A stretch of DNA of 64,000 nucleotides from Streptomyces eurocidicus (GCF_002891295.1 NZ_LGUI01000005.1:372001-436000), one strand, 5' to 3'. Numbered from the stretch's first letter, positions 10,718 through 20,836 are shown. Notes: a model not told the origin generated them from the sequence alone. A program made the numbers and translations.

Positions 10718-11371
10718 TCACCGTACAGCGAGCGATTCCCAGAACATCGACTCGTAGTCCTGGAGCAGCCGGCCGTAGCGGCGCGCCGAGGGTTCGGAGA
10801 GCCGGCCCGCCGCCAGCCCGGCCGACACCGCGGCCAGTACCGCGTCCGAGGCGCCCGGCTTCGGCTCGGCGAAGAGGTCGAAGAAGGCGCACGCCGCGTC
10901 GTCGAAGCCGTACCGCTCGCGCAGCGCCCGGCCGACCGTGGCGCAATAGCCGGACCACGCGGCGAAGTTGGCGGACAGGGCGACGACCACGTCCACCGGC
11001 TCCGCGCCGAGCGCGAGCCGGGCCACGTACGACGGATACGCCTGGCAGCCGGCCCGCGGCTCGTAGGCCCGCACGGTCTCCTCGTCGAGCCCGCAGGCGG
11101 TGGCCAGCGCCCCGAGGTGGCCCAGGGCCGAGTCCTCGCCCCGCGCGAGGGTCTCGAAGAACGCGGCGACGGCCGGCAGGGATCCGGCCCGCCCGGCGAG
11201 GTGGGCGAAGCTGCGGCGGTCGCCGACGATGACGTGGTGCTGTTCCAGCGCGAGGGTCGCGAGGACCTCGACGGGCGCCTCTCCCGCCGCGATCCGCTCG
11301 ACGGTCGCGTTCGGCGCGGGCGCGAGCTCCCGCGCCGCGTCCGCCAGTACGTCCTGGGCCGTGCGCGTCAT
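10718..11371 (-). CDS. TenA/thiaminase-II-like family protein
   Basis: A 217-residue all-helical cytosolic protein resembling the TenA/THI-4 fold: AGCQAYPSYVARLALG near residue 128 and ANFAAWSGYCATVGRAL near 153 occupy positions where TenA proteins carry their substrate pocket. The sequence is divergent, and I cannot place the catalytic Cys with certainty, so thiamine salvage is only a possibility. It lies immediately upstream (4 bp) of the acetyltransferase gene and is probably co-transcribed with it. Confidence 0.65.
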   Translation of the reverse strand: MTRTAQDVLADAARELAPAPNATVERIAAGEAPVEVLATLALEQHHVIVGDRRSFAHLAGRAGSLPAVAAFFETLARGEDSALGHLGALATACGLDEETVRAYEPRAGCQAYPSYVARLALGAEPVDVVVALSANFAAWSGYCATVGRALRERYGFDDAACAFFDLFAEPKPGASDAVLAAVSAGLAAGRLSEPSARRYGRLLQDYESMFWESLAVR

Positions 11372-11441
11372 CGATCCGCCTTCCGCCGTCCGAGCGGGGG
11401 CCGTCCCCCGGCCCAGCCTTCCAGAACCGGGCGCCGCGCGC

Positions 11442-11615
11442 TCACCCCCCGGCCAGATAGAACAGGAGGAAGAGGAAGGCGGCGAAGAAGTGCACGGCCA
11501 CGAGGTAGATGATCACGCGGACCGTCATCCCCATCGGGGCCCGGTCCTCCTCGTTCATGTGCCGGACGGCGGGTTCCCCGGTGCGTCCGTCCAGGCGTCC
11601 GTTGACGGGTGTCAT
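11442..11615 (-). CDS. small single-span membrane protein (DUF6126-like)
   Basis: A 57-residue protein with a charged N-terminal half and one transmembrane segment (VRVIIYLVAVHFFAAFLFLL, residues 33-52). Its ATG at 11613-11615 overlaps the stop of the upstream XRE regulator as ATGA, a strong coupling sign that fixes both start and reality of the gene. I recall DUF6126 proteins of this size following XRE/cupin regulators in Streptomyces. A membrane-bound partner or ligand-sensing accessory of the regulator is conceivable but unproven. Confidence 0.8.
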   Translation of the reverse strand: MTPVNGRLDGRTGEPAVRHMNEEDRAPMGMTVRVIIYLVAVHFFAAFLFLLFYLAGG

Positions 11616-12256
11616 GGCATTCCCCTCCGGGTCGGCGTCGCGCCCCCGAGGCACAGCTCGGTCGCGGCGCTCTGCATCAGCGTGTGCATGAACAGCAGGT
11701 CCACCCCGCCGGGCGAGGCCGCGGCGATGCGGTGCGGAGTCAGCGAGTCGAAGTGGGCGGCGTCGCCCGCGTCCAGCAGGTGGGTGGACTCGCCGAGCGT
11801 CAGCCGCAGCCGGCCGGACGTGACGTAGAGCCACTCCTCGCCCGGGTGCACCCGCACCAGCTCCGCCTGGCCGCCCCCGCCCGGCGGCACGTGCAGCCGC
11901 AGGGCCTGCATGGCCCGCCCCGAGCCGCCCGCCCGCCAGTACGTCCAGCCGCCGGCCTCCTGCGGCTCCATCCGGTCGCTCCGCACGATCGGGTCCCGCT
12001 CCGGGATCGCCTCGCCGAGGAGGTCGGATACCGTCGTCCCGTACGTACGCGCCAGCGCCAGCAGCATCGGCAGCGACGGGGTGCGGCGGCCGGTCTCCAG
12101 CCGTGACAGGTGGGCGGGCGACAGGCCCACCCGCCCGGCCGCGGCCTCCAGGGTCAGGCCGCTGCGGCGGCGCAGGTCGCGCAGGCGGGGGGCGACGGCC
12201 GGGAGGTCCTCTCCGGGGCCGCCGCCGTCCGGTGGGGCCGGGGTGCTCTGGCTCAT
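11612..12256 (-). CDS. XRE family regulator with C-terminal cupin domain
   Basis: A 214-residue regulator: helix-turn-helix (RRRSGLTLEAAAGRVGLSPA, about residues 29-48; LSRLETGRRTPSLPMLLAL follows) and a C-terminal cupin_2 domain with HPGEEWLYVTSGRLRLTLG near 140. The cupin pocket presumably binds a small ligand. ATG at 12256 is chosen because upstream in-frame codons would run through the operator at 12279-12313. Both the operator position (23 bp before the start) and its symmetry point to autoregulation. The downstream DUF6126-like gene is translationally coupled. Confidence 0.88.
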   Translation of the reverse strand: MSQSTPAPPDGGGPGEDLPAVAPRLRDLRRRSGLTLEAAAGRVGLSPAHLSRLETGRRTPSLPMLLALARTYGTTVSDLLGEAIPERDPIVRSDRMEPQEAGGWTYWRAGGSGRAMQALRLHVPPGGGGQAELVRVHPGEEWLYVTSGRLRLTLGESTHLLDAGDAAHFDSLTPHRIAAASPGGVDLLFMHTLMQSAATELCLGGATPTRRGMP

Positions 12257-12278
12257 GGTTCCGGTATAGACCCGCTGT

Positions 12279-12313
12279 GCCTCAGAGGCAAAGGTTTTGC
12301 CTCTGAGGCAAAA
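12279..12313. promoter_or_regulatory. double palindromic operator upstream of the XRE/cupin regulator
   Basis: Two copies of GCCTC(A/T)GAGGCAAA, each itself a palindrome, spaced exactly 20 bp and together forming a perfect 14-bp inverted repeat around GGT at 12293-12295. The downstream copy extends to TTTTGCCTC-T-GAGGCAAAA. The spacing equals two helical turns, as expected for two regulator dimers on one face. It lies between the divergent regulator and RNase genes. Confidence 0.75.
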
Positions 12314-12430
12314 CCGCAGAGGACGAACGGTCGATTCCGGGTGAACGGCGGCCGGCCTCGGTGAACCTCCCGGAAACATTGCCCGTTCAATATTGACTCA
12401 CCGGTAGCTACGCGCGTCATCCTTGTGGTC

Positions 12431-12880
12431 ATGAACATGACTAACCCCCCACGCGTCGCCCGCTCCCGCCGCCTCGTCCGGGGCACCGCCCTGGCCGGCG
12501 CCCTCGTCTCCGCCCTGCTCCTCGGCGGACCCGCCCTGGCCGCCACGCCCCCGGCCCCGGCCGCCGTCGCGGCCGCCCCCGCCGCCGTGAAGACCGTCGG
12601 CGACATCTGTTACTCGGACCTGCCCTCGCAGGCCCACGACACCATCCGCCTGATCGACGCCGGCGGCCCCTTCCCGTACCCGAAGGACGGCACCGTCTTC
12701 ACCAACCGCGAGGGCGTCCTGCCGAAGCAGACCTCCGGCTACTACCACGAGTACACGGTCACGACCCCGGGCTCCCCGGACCGCGGCGCCCGACGGATCG
12801 TCACCGGGAAGCAGACCCACGAGGACTACTACACAGGCGACCACTACGAGACCTTCGACCTGGTCGACTTCACCTGCTGA
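12431..12880 (+). CDS. secreted guanyl-specific ribonuclease, RNase Sa family
   Basis: A 149-residue secreted microbial RNase of the barnase/RNase Sa superfamily, cleaving RNA after G. A signal peptide with twin-Arg-like charged head and Leu/Ala-rich core (residues 18-38) precedes an Ala/Pro linker and the ~96-residue mature enzyme. GPFPYPKDGTVF, YYHEYTV and EDYYTGDHYETF align with RNase Sa; the catalytic Glu, two Arg and His correspond to E107, R118, R122 and H138, and the two Cys (61 and 149) match the known disulfide. Start is uncertain: ATG at 12431, GTG at 12425 or ATG at 12437, none with a good ribosome site. No barstar-like inhibitor is adjacent. Confidence 0.95.
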   Translation: MNMTNPPRVARSRRLVRGTALAGALVSALLLGGPALAATPPAPAAVAAAPAAVKTVGDICYSDLPSQAHDTIRLIDAGGPFPYPKDGTVFTNREGVLPKQTSGYYHEYTVTTPGSPDRGARRIVTGKQTHEDYYTGDHYETFDLVDFTC

Positions 12881-12926
12881 CCCGCCCGCTGAACCATCCG
12901 CCCGCGGGTCCGTACACCGACGGGTG

Positions 12927-12963
12927 AAGGTCCCGCCGCCGTCCGCCACGGCGGCGGGACCTT
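12927..12963 (+). terminator. hairpin terminator after the RNase gene
   Basis: A perfect 16-bp inverted repeat (12927-12942 with 12948-12963) around a 5-nt loop, 47 bp beyond the RNase stop. It has no T tract, as is common in actinomycetes. The next gene starts only 17 bp downstream. Confidence 0.75.
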
Positions 12964-12979
12964 CGGCTTCCATGGCCGG

Positions 12980-14710
<1,731 letters not shown>

Positions 14711-14727
14711 ACCGGGCCCACCGGTTA

Positions 14728-14743
14728 CCGGACAGGTGTCCGG
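14728..14743. promoter_or_regulatory. palindrome upstream of the P450 gene
   Basis: Perfect inverted repeat CCGGACA-GG-TGTCCGG, 60 bp before the P450 start and inside the only non-coding stretch available for a promoter. The 9-mer TACCGGACA that begins here recurs at 16836 and, reversed, at 16760-16768 in front of the DUF6875-like gene. Confidence 0.45.
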
Positions 14744-14802
14744 AAATCGCTCTTGAGGCCACCCGTCGTGCCGGGGACGATCTTCCGGAGCGAGGGGGAG
14801 CC

Positions 14803-16005
14803 ATGGGGGCGCACACGAGCGAGACCGTCGATCTGGCGGCGTTGGGGGACGCGTTCGCCAGAGACCCGCACCCGGTCTACGCCGGACTGCGGGAGCGGGG
14901 GCCCGTGCACCACGTACGGATGCCGGAGGGCTCCGTCGCCTGGCTCGTCGTCGGCTACGAGGAGGCGCGGGCCGCGCTCAGCGACCCCCGCCTGTCGAAG
15001 GACTGGCGGAGCGTGTCGCCGTCGCTCGGGCTGAAGACCGTGGCCTCGGGCCCGCACATGCTCACCCTCGACCCGCCGGACCACACCCGGCTGCGCAAGC
15101 TCGTCGCCAAGGAGTTCACCCCGAAGCGGGTCGACGCCCTGGCGCCCCGGGTCCAGGAGCTGACCGACGGCCTGCTGGACGCCATGCTGGCCGCGCCGGA
15201 CCGCCGCGCCGACCTCGTCGACGCCCTGTCCTTCCCGCTGCCCATGGGCGTCATCTGCGAACTGCTCGGCGTGCCGTCCCTGGACCGGGAGTCCTTCCGC
15301 GACTGGTCGAACACCGCCGTCGGATCCGCGCCGGCGGCCGAGAAGGCCGTCGCCGCCGGCGCGATGCACGCCTATCTGGAGGAGCTGGTCGCGGCCAAGC
15401 GGGCCCGGCCCGGCGACGACCTGCTGAGCGACCTGGTCCGCGCCACGGACGAGGACGGCGACCGGCTCTCGCCCGAGGAGCTCCTCGGCACCGCCTGGAT
15501 CCTGCTCGTGGCCGGCCACGAGACGACCGGGAACCTCATCACGAACGCGGTCCTCACCCTGCTCACGCACCCCGAGCAGCTGGCGGCCCTGCGCGCCGAC
15601 CCGGGCCTGCTGGACGGCGCCGTGGAGGAGACGCTGCGCTACGAGGGCCCGCTGGAGACCCCGACGTACCGCTTCACCACCGAGCCCGTCGAGATCGGCG
15701 GCACGGTGATACCCGGCGGCGGCGAGCTCGTCCTGCCCGTCATCTCCGACGCCAACCGCGACCCCGCCCGCTTCGCCGACCCGGGCCGCTTCGACATCCG
15801 CCGCGACGCGCGCGGCCACGTCACCTTCGGCCACGGCATCCACTACTGCCTGGGCGCGCCGCTGGCCCGCCTGGAGGCCAGGACCGCACTCCGGACCGTC
15901 CTGGAGCGCTGCCCCGGCCTCGCCCTGGACGCCCATCCGGACGCCCTGCCCTGGCGCGAGGGCCTGTTCATCCGCGGCCCGCACCGGCTGCCGGTCCGCT
16001 TCTGA
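14803..16005 (+). CDS. cytochrome P450
   Basis: A 400-residue soluble bacterial P450 (class I, needs external ferredoxin). Landmarks: I-helix oxygen-binding AGHETTGN near residue 245, K-helix EETLRY near 284, and heme-ligand loop FGHGIHYCLGAPLARLEA near 343 with the Cys ligand. It resembles the CYP107 group; substrate unknown. ATG at 14803 follows GAGGGGGAG. An open frame extends upstream through the previous gene in another phase and is not coding. The convergent DUF6875-like gene ends 19 bp away, and both share a TACCGGACA motif upstream. Confidence 0.95.
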   Translation: MGAHTSETVDLAALGDAFARDPHPVYAGLRERGPVHHVRMPEGSVAWLVVGYEEARAALSDPRLSKDWRSVSPSLGLKTVASGPHMLTLDPPDHTRLRKLVAKEFTPKRVDALAPRVQELTDGLLDAMLAAPDRRADLVDALSFPLPMGVICELLGVPSLDRESFRDWSNTAVGSAPAAEKAVAAGAMHAYLEELVAAKRARPGDDLLSDLVRATDEDGDRLSPEELLGTAWILLVAGHETTGNLITNAVLTLLTHPEQLAALRADPGLLDGAVEETLRYEGPLETPTYRFTTEPVEIGGTVIPGGGELVLPVISDANRDPARFADPGRFDIRRDARGHVTFGHGIHYCLGAPLARLEARTALRTVLERCPGLALDAHPDALPWREGLFIRGPHRLPVRF

Positions 16006-16024
16006 CCCCCGCCGGGCCGCCCGC

Positions 16025-16738
16025 TCAGTCCGGCGGCCGGGGCTCGGGCCGCGCCAGCTCCTCCCGGGCCCGGGCCAGCTCCTCCCGGGCCCGGATCCTG
16101 GTGTCCGGGCTCGCCGACCGCTGGTGCTCCAGGAAGGACTCCACGAAGCCGGCGCGCCGGGCCGGCGGATAGCGCCGCTCTGTCAGGAACGGCAGGTCGT
16201 TGGTGACCATGCTGCGCGCGACGAGCAGCGGGGTGTCGCTGTGCAACGGCCGGAAATCGGGGTTGTGCAGCCCCGGTCCGGGGTGTCCGGGGAAGAACTC
16301 GCCGAGCATCATGCCGTCGGCCACGAACTCGGGCTTGGCCCGGTCGTGCACCCGGACGACGGTCTCCGCCGCCGCCCCCGGCAGGACGAGCACGATCGTC
16401 TTGTCGATGGTGTGCTGCCCGCCGCGCGGCTCCATGGCCAGCCAGTGCGCCTTGAGCGCGGCGACCGCCGCGGTCAGCCCGGCCTCGTCGGTCACAAGGG
16501 GCTCGGCCAGGGCGTAGCGGATCAGGCCCAGGCGCTGCGAGAGCGGTACGAAGGGGCAGACCGCGCCCCTGCGGCCGAGGTCCGGGTGGGGCCGGGCGAC
16601 ATGGTCGCGGACCCAGTCGCGGACGGGGCGGAGACGGTCGTGGCCGCCGGCGGCCGGCTCGTCGTACAGCCGGATGCGGGAGAGGACGGCCGCCGGGCCG
16701 CCGCTCGAAGGGTCGTGGTGTCCGTGTCCATGGCTCAT
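16025..16738 (-). CDS. DUF6875-like protein
   Basis: A 237-residue soluble protein. The block VRDHVARPHPDLGRRGAVCP followed by FVPLSQRLG (about residues 48-75) is what I associate with DUF6875 proteins, a family of unknown function often beside biosynthetic oxygenases. A His-rich head (MSHGHGHHD) might bind metal. The C terminus ends with a short direct repeat (RAREELA twice, encoded by a duplicated 21-bp unit at about 16045-16095). Convergent with the P450 gene. Confidence 0.65.
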   Translation of the reverse strand: MSHGHGHHDPSSGGPAAVLSRIRLYDEPAAGGHDRLRPVRDWVRDHVARPHPDLGRRGAVCPFVPLSQRLGLIRYALAEPLVTDEAGLTAAVAALKAHWLAMEPRGGQHTIDKTIVLVLPGAAAETVVRVHDRAKPEFVADGMMLGEFFPGHPGPGLHNPDFRPLHSDTPLLVARSMVTNDLPFLTERRYPPARRAGFVESFLEHQRSASPDTRIRAREELARAREELARPEPRPPD

Positions 16739-16863
16739 GGCTCGGTCCCCCAGTCAATGTGTCCGGTAAACACAAAAACGAGTCAGACCGGGAGCGAGGT
16801 TGAGCTTTGCGGGCAAAGTCGCTCGATCGTGTCGGTACCGGACAGGCAACAGGACCAGGCGAA

Positions 16864-17493
16864 CTACGCCGCCAGCGCGGAGCCGAACTCCACCAGCAGT
16901 AAGCCGGAGGCCGCCAGCAGCAGTACCCCCGAGCCGCCGAGCAGCAGGCGGTAGCCCCGGGTGCCGATCCGGTGGCGGGCCCGGGCTACCGCCACCGCGA
17001 GCGCGGCCTTGCTGCCGACCAGCAGGGCGTAGAAGCCGAAGAGGAAGCCGCCGGCGCCGGGCGGGCCGTGCCGCCAGGCCGCCACCAGCAGCGGCGCCCC
17101 GGTCGTCAGCCAGAACATCCACGGGTGCGGGCTGAGCAGGTTGACCAGCGCGCCCTGCCACAGGGTCCGCCGCCCCGCGGCCCGCGCTTCCCCGGTGTCC
17201 CGCGCCGTGGGCACCTCGGCCGTCCGCGCCTCGCGCAGCGTCGTCACGGCCAGCCAGGCCAGGAACAGGCCGCCCAGCACCCCGCCGACGGCGATCGCCC
17301 GCTCCGGCAGCACGGCCAGCACGGTCACGGAGAGGACGATCACCGGCAGATCGGTGAGCAGGGGCACCGCGGCCACCCGCAGCCCCACGCCGAGGCCGCC
17401 GCGCAGCGTCCCGGACAGCACCAGTGCGAGCAGGGGGCCCGGGCTGATCCCCGCGCTGAAGCCCAGCGCCACCCCCAGAGCCAGCTCTTCCAC
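16864..17493 (-). CDS. LysE/RhtB family amino-acid exporter
   Basis: A 209-residue inner-membrane protein with about six hydrophobic segments and the family's N-terminal motif GFSAGISPGPLLALVLSGTL (residues 12-31). LysE proteins export amino acids or derivatives. GTG at 17493 is chosen because GGAGGG precedes it and it gives the usual family length; an upstream ATG at 17556 would add 21 charged residues. The P450, DUF6875-like gene and this exporter might form a small pathway, but no shared operon is evident between them. Confidence 0.85.
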   Translation of the reverse strand: MEELALGVALGFSAGISPGPLLALVLSGTLRGGLGVGLRVAAVPLLTDLPVIVLSVTVLAVLPERAIAVGGVLGGLFLAWLAVTTLREARTAEVPTARDTGEARAAGRRTLWQGALVNLLSPHPWMFWLTTGAPLLVAAWRHGPPGAGGFLFGFYALLVGSKAALAVAVARARHRIGTRGYRLLLGGSGVLLLAASGLLLVEFGSALAA

Positions 17494-17712
17494 GGCCTCG
17501 CCCTCCCTCCGGCCCTTCCCTCGGGGCACTCGCGGTGCCCGGAACGCAGCTGACATCGGCGGATGGACAAGCCCTCAAGAGGAATTACCGGAAATATCCC
17601 GGAATCCATAGGACTTCGCCACTGTCATCTGTATTGCACAAGACGCGACCGCAAGGCACGGAGTTGACGGCTTCGTCACCCGTATCGGTCAGCCCGCCCC
17701 CGGGAAGTGCGC

Positions 17713-17724
17713 ATGTCCGGACAA
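17713..17724. promoter_or_regulatory. candidate operator of the GntR regulator (own promoter)
   Basis: ATGTCCGGACAA, containing a perfect 10-bp palindrome, 50 bp upstream of the gntR start. The same 12-mer with one change (ATGTTCGGACAA) occurs at 18586-18597 before the transporter operon. Two hits at the two expected promoters point to the GntR protein as binder. Confidence 0.55.
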
Positions 17725-17773
17725 CCTGACCTCCGAACTTCCCGTCATCCGGTCCCGCGGTTACGCTCCCAGC

Positions 17774-18523
17774 GTGTCGACGCACCGATCCCTCCAGTTC
17801 AGCCTGGACCGCAGCAGCCCCGTACCGCTCTACTACCAGCTGTCGCAGCAGCTCGAGGCGGCGATCGAGCAGGGGGGCCTGGCCCCGGGCAGTCTGCTCG
17901 GCAATGAGATCGACCTCGCCGCGCGGCTAGGGCTGTCCCGGCCCACCGTCCGGCAGGCCATCCAGTCGCTGGTGGACAAAGGGCTGCTCGTCCGCCGCCG
18001 TGGCGTCGGTACCCAGGTACTGCACAGCCAGGTCAGGCGCCCGCTGGAGCTGAGCAGCCTCTACGACGACCTGGAGGCGGCCGGCCAGCAGCCCGCCACC
18101 CGGGTCCTGCTGCACACCACCGAGCCCGCCGGCGCGCGCGTCGCCGCGGCCCTCGGCGTCCCCGAGGGCACCGAGGTGGTGCTCGTCGAGCGGCTGCGCC
18201 TCGCCCACGGCGAACCCATGGCGCATCTGCGCAACCACCTGCCCGTCGGCCTGCTCGACCTCGACGGCGGCGGACTGGCCGCGACCGGCCTCTACCGGCT
18301 GATCCGGTCCGCCGGCATCACCCTGCACAGCGCCCGGCAGACGGTCGGCGCGCGCGCCGCGACCGCCGCGGAGAGCGGACTGCTGGGCGAGCCGGAAGGG
18401 GCGCCGCTGCTCACCATGGAACGGACGACGTACGACGACACGGGGCGCGCCGTGGAGTTCGGCTCCCACGTCTACCGGGCCTCGCGCTACTCCTTCGACT
18501 TCCAGCTGCTCGTCCGCCCGTAG
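17774..18523 (+). CDS. GntR family (HutC/UTRA) regulator of the sugar transporter
   Basis: A 249-residue regulator: N-terminal winged helix (PLYYQLSQQLEAAIEQG, then DLAARLGLSRPTVRQAIQSL near residue 50) and a C-terminal UTRA ligand-binding domain (about 95-245, ending FGSHVYRASRYSFDFQLLV). UTRA domains sense sugars or related effectors. GTG at 17774. It sits directly upstream of the ABC transporter operon in the same direction with a shared candidate operator, so a repressor of sugar uptake is the simplest role. Confidence 0.9.
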   Translation: MSTHRSLQFSLDRSSPVPLYYQLSQQLEAAIEQGGLAPGSLLGNEIDLAARLGLSRPTVRQAIQSLVDKGLLVRRRGVGTQVLHSQVRRPLELSSLYDDLEAAGQQPATRVLLHTTEPAGARVAAALGVPEGTEVVLVERLRLAHGEPMAHLRNHLPVGLLDLDGGGLAATGLYRLIRSAGITLHSARQTVGARAATAAESGLLGEPEGAPLLTMERTTYDDTGRAVEFGSHVYRASRYSFDFQLLVRP

Positions 18524-18585
18524 CCTTGCCGGACGGGCCCGCCGGGGCGGCCACGGACGGGCCCGGCGGCTTCTGTGTCGTCAGA

Positions 18586-18631
18586 ATGTTCGGACAAAGT
18601 CTTGACTCGGTGTGGTGGGCGCCGCTAAAAA
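18586..18631 (+). promoter_or_regulatory. operator and promoter of the CUT2 transporter operon
   Basis: ATGTTCGGACAA (18586-18597), matching the motif before gntR, is followed four bases later by a -35-like TTGACT (18602-18607), an 18-bp spacer and TAAAAA (18626-18631) as -10. A repressor on the operator would touch the -35. The transporter's first gene starts 145 bp downstream. Confidence 0.55.
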
Positions 18632-18776
18632 TCCACCCACATACAGCAGCCCGGAGAGGTACCCCCAAAAGCCCCCGCGGTCAGCGGTGACGGATGGTGA
18701 CGGATACTTGGGCGGTTGGGCCCGCAGGACCGGGGCCCGGCCGCACCGTGACAGACAGTGAGAAGGGCAACTCCTC

Positions 18777-19787
18777 GTGGCAAGGCTTCGGACAGGCGTA
18801 CGTGCGGTGAGCGCCGTGCTGGCAGCGGTGCTCGGCGCCTCCTTGGCGGGGTGCAGCGCTACGGGCGGCAAGCGCGCGGAGGAGCGGGCGGCCAAGGCGG
18901 CCCAGGGGCACGCCGCGGTGGACACGCCCCGCTGGACCTTCGCGATGGTCACCCACTCGGGCGATGGCGACACCTTCTGGGACATCGTCCAGAGCGGTGC
19001 CAAGCAGGCGGCCGCCAAGGACAACATCAAGTTCCTCTACGCCCATGACGTGGAGGGCAACAAGCAGGCCCAGAACGTCCAGGCCATGATCGACCAGAAG
19101 GTCGACGGCCTGATCGTCACCCTCGCCAAGCCCGACGCCATGAAGGACGTCATCGCGAAGGCGAAGAAGGCCGGCATCCCGGTGATCACGGTGAACTCGG
19201 GCTCCGAGAAGTCCAAGGAGTTCGGCGCGCTCACCCACATCGGCCAGGACGAGGTGATCGCCGGCGAGGCCGTCGGCGAGCAGCTCAACGAGCGCGGCAG
19301 GAAGAAGGCCGTCTGCGTCCTGCACGAGCAGGGCAACGTCGGCCACGAGCAGCGCTGCGAGGGCGTGAAGAAGTCCTTCAAGGGCGAGCTGCAGAACCTC
19401 TACGTCGAGGGCACCAACATGCCCAACGTGCAGTCGTCCATCGAGGCGAAGCTCCAGTCGGACAAGGACATCGACGCCGTCGTCACCCTCGGCGCCCCCT
19501 TCGCGCCCACCGCGGTCAAGGCCGCGGAGCAGGCCGGCAGCAAGGCCGAGGTCGACACCTTCGACCTCAACGCCAAGGTCGCCGACGCCCTGCAGTCCGG
19601 CAAGCTCGGCTTCGCCGTCGACCAGGACCCGTACCTCCAGGGCTACGAGGCCGTCGACCTGCTGTGGCTCTACCGCTACAACCGCGACATGCTCGGCGGC
19701 GGCCGCCCGGTCCTGACCGGCCCGCAGATCGTCACCAAGGACGACGCCAAGATCCTCGCCGACTTCACCAAGCGGGGCACGCGATGA
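18777..19787 (+). CDS. sugar ABC transporter substrate-binding lipoprotein (CUT2)
   Basis: A 336-residue periplasmic-type binding protein of the ribose/xylose (CUT2) family, tethered as a lipoprotein: the lipobox LAGC ends the signal peptide near residue 22. The body shows FWDIVQSGAKQAAAK, QAMIDQKVDGLIVT and the hinge IPVITVNSG typical of the family. GTG at 18777 after AGAAGGG. Its stop overlaps the permease start (ATGA). The sugar is not predictable; xylose, ribose and inositol relatives all exist. Confidence 0.92.
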   Translation: MARLRTGVRAVSAVLAAVLGASLAGCSATGGKRAEERAAKAAQGHAAVDTPRWTFAMVTHSGDGDTFWDIVQSGAKQAAAKDNIKFLYAHDVEGNKQAQNVQAMIDQKVDGLIVTLAKPDAMKDVIAKAKKAGIPVITVNSGSEKSKEFGALTHIGQDEVIAGEAVGEQLNERGRKKAVCVLHEQGNVGHEQRCEGVKKSFKGELQNLYVEGTNMPNVQSSIEAKLQSDKDIDAVVTLGAPFAPTAVKAAEQAGSKAEVDTFDLNAKVADALQSGKLGFAVDQDPYLQGYEAVDLLWLYRYNRDMLGGGRPVLTGPQIVTKDDAKILADFTKRGTR

Positions 19788-20836
19788 GCGCGCCCGCGAC
19801 CGCACCCGCCCAGGACACGGCCGCCGACCGGTCGGCGCACCGCTCGCACCTGCGCCGGCTGCTCGGCCGCCCCGAGCTCGGCGCGGTCGTCGGCGCCGCC
19901 GCGGTCTTCGTCTTCTTCTCGACCGTCGCCGACAGCTTCCTCCAGGCGTCCAGCCTGTCGACGGTGCTCTACGCCTCCTCGACCATCGGCATCATGGCCG
20001 TCCCGGTGGCGCTGCTCATGATCGGCGGCGAGTTCGACCTGTCGGCCGGTGTGATGGTGACCAGCGCCGCACTGGTCTCCTCGATGTTCAGCTACCAGAT
20101 GACGGCCAACGTCTGGGTGGGCGCCGGCGTCTCGCTGCTCACCATGCTGGCCATCGGCTTCTTCAACGGCTTCGTCCTCACCCGCACCAAGCTGCCCAGC
20201 TTCATCATCACGCTGGCCACGTTCCTGATGCTGACCGGCTTGAACCTGGGCTTCACCAAGCTCATCAGCGGCACGGTCTCCACCAAGACCATCGGTGACA
20301 TGGAGGGCTTCGAGTCCGCCCGCGCGGTCTTCGCCTCGCACCTGACGATCGGCGGCGTCGACCTCCAGGTCACCATCCTGTGGTGGCTCGGCCTGGTAGC
20401 CCTGGCCACCTGGATCCTGCTGCGCACCCGCGCCGGCAACTGGATCTTCGCGGTCGGCGGCAACTCCGACGCGGCCCGCGCCGTGGGCGTCCCCGTCAAG
20501 GGCACCAAGATCGGCCTGTATATGGCGGTCGCCTTCTGCGCCTGGGTCTCCGGACAGCACCTGCTGATGTCCTACGACGTGGTGCAGTCCGGCGAGGGCG
20601 TGGGCAACGAGCTCCTGTACATCATCGCGGCCGTCATCGGCGGCTGCCTGATGACCGGCGGCTACGGCTCGGCCATCGGCTCCGCGGTCGGCGCGTTCAT
20701 CTTCGGCATGACCAGCAAGGGCATCGTCTACGCCCAGTGGGACCCGGACTGGTTCAAGTTCTTCCTGGGCGCGATGCTGCTGCTGGCGACGCTGCTGAAC
20801 GCATGGGTCCGCAAGCGGGCGGAGGCGAGCAAGTGA
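19784..20836 (+). CDS. sugar ABC transporter permease (CUT2)
   Basis: A 350-residue inner-membrane permease with about ten hydrophobic segments. Conserved BPD_transp_2 features are LIGGEFDLSAGVMV near residue 80 and the NGFVLTRTKLPSFIITLATF stretch near 127. ATG at 19784 overlaps the binding-protein stop by four bases. It should form a homodimeric channel with the ATPase encoded 118 bp downstream. Confidence 0.93.
   Translation: MSAPATAPAQDTAADRSAHRSHLRRLLGRPELGAVVGAAAVFVFFSTVADSFLQASSLSTVLYASSTIGIMAVPVALLMIGGEFDLSAGVMVTSAALVSSMFSYQMTANVWVGAGVSLLTMLAIGFFNGFVLTRTKLPSFIITLATFLMLTGLNLGFTKLISGTVSTKTIGDMEGFESARAVFASHLTIGGVDLQVTILWWLGLVALATWILLRTRAGNWIFAVGGNSDAARAVGVPVKGTKIGLYMAVAFCAWVSGQHLLMSYDVVQSGEGVGNELLYIIAAVIGGCLMTGGYGSAIGSAVGAFIFGMTSKGIVYAQWDPDWFKFFLGAMLLLATLLNAWVRKRAEASK

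Noticed and set aside
12431..12880. RNase Sa homologue as half of a toxin-antitoxin pair.
   Set aside because: It has a signal peptide and no barstar-like inhibitor in either neighbouring position; an extracellular nuclease is the simpler reading.
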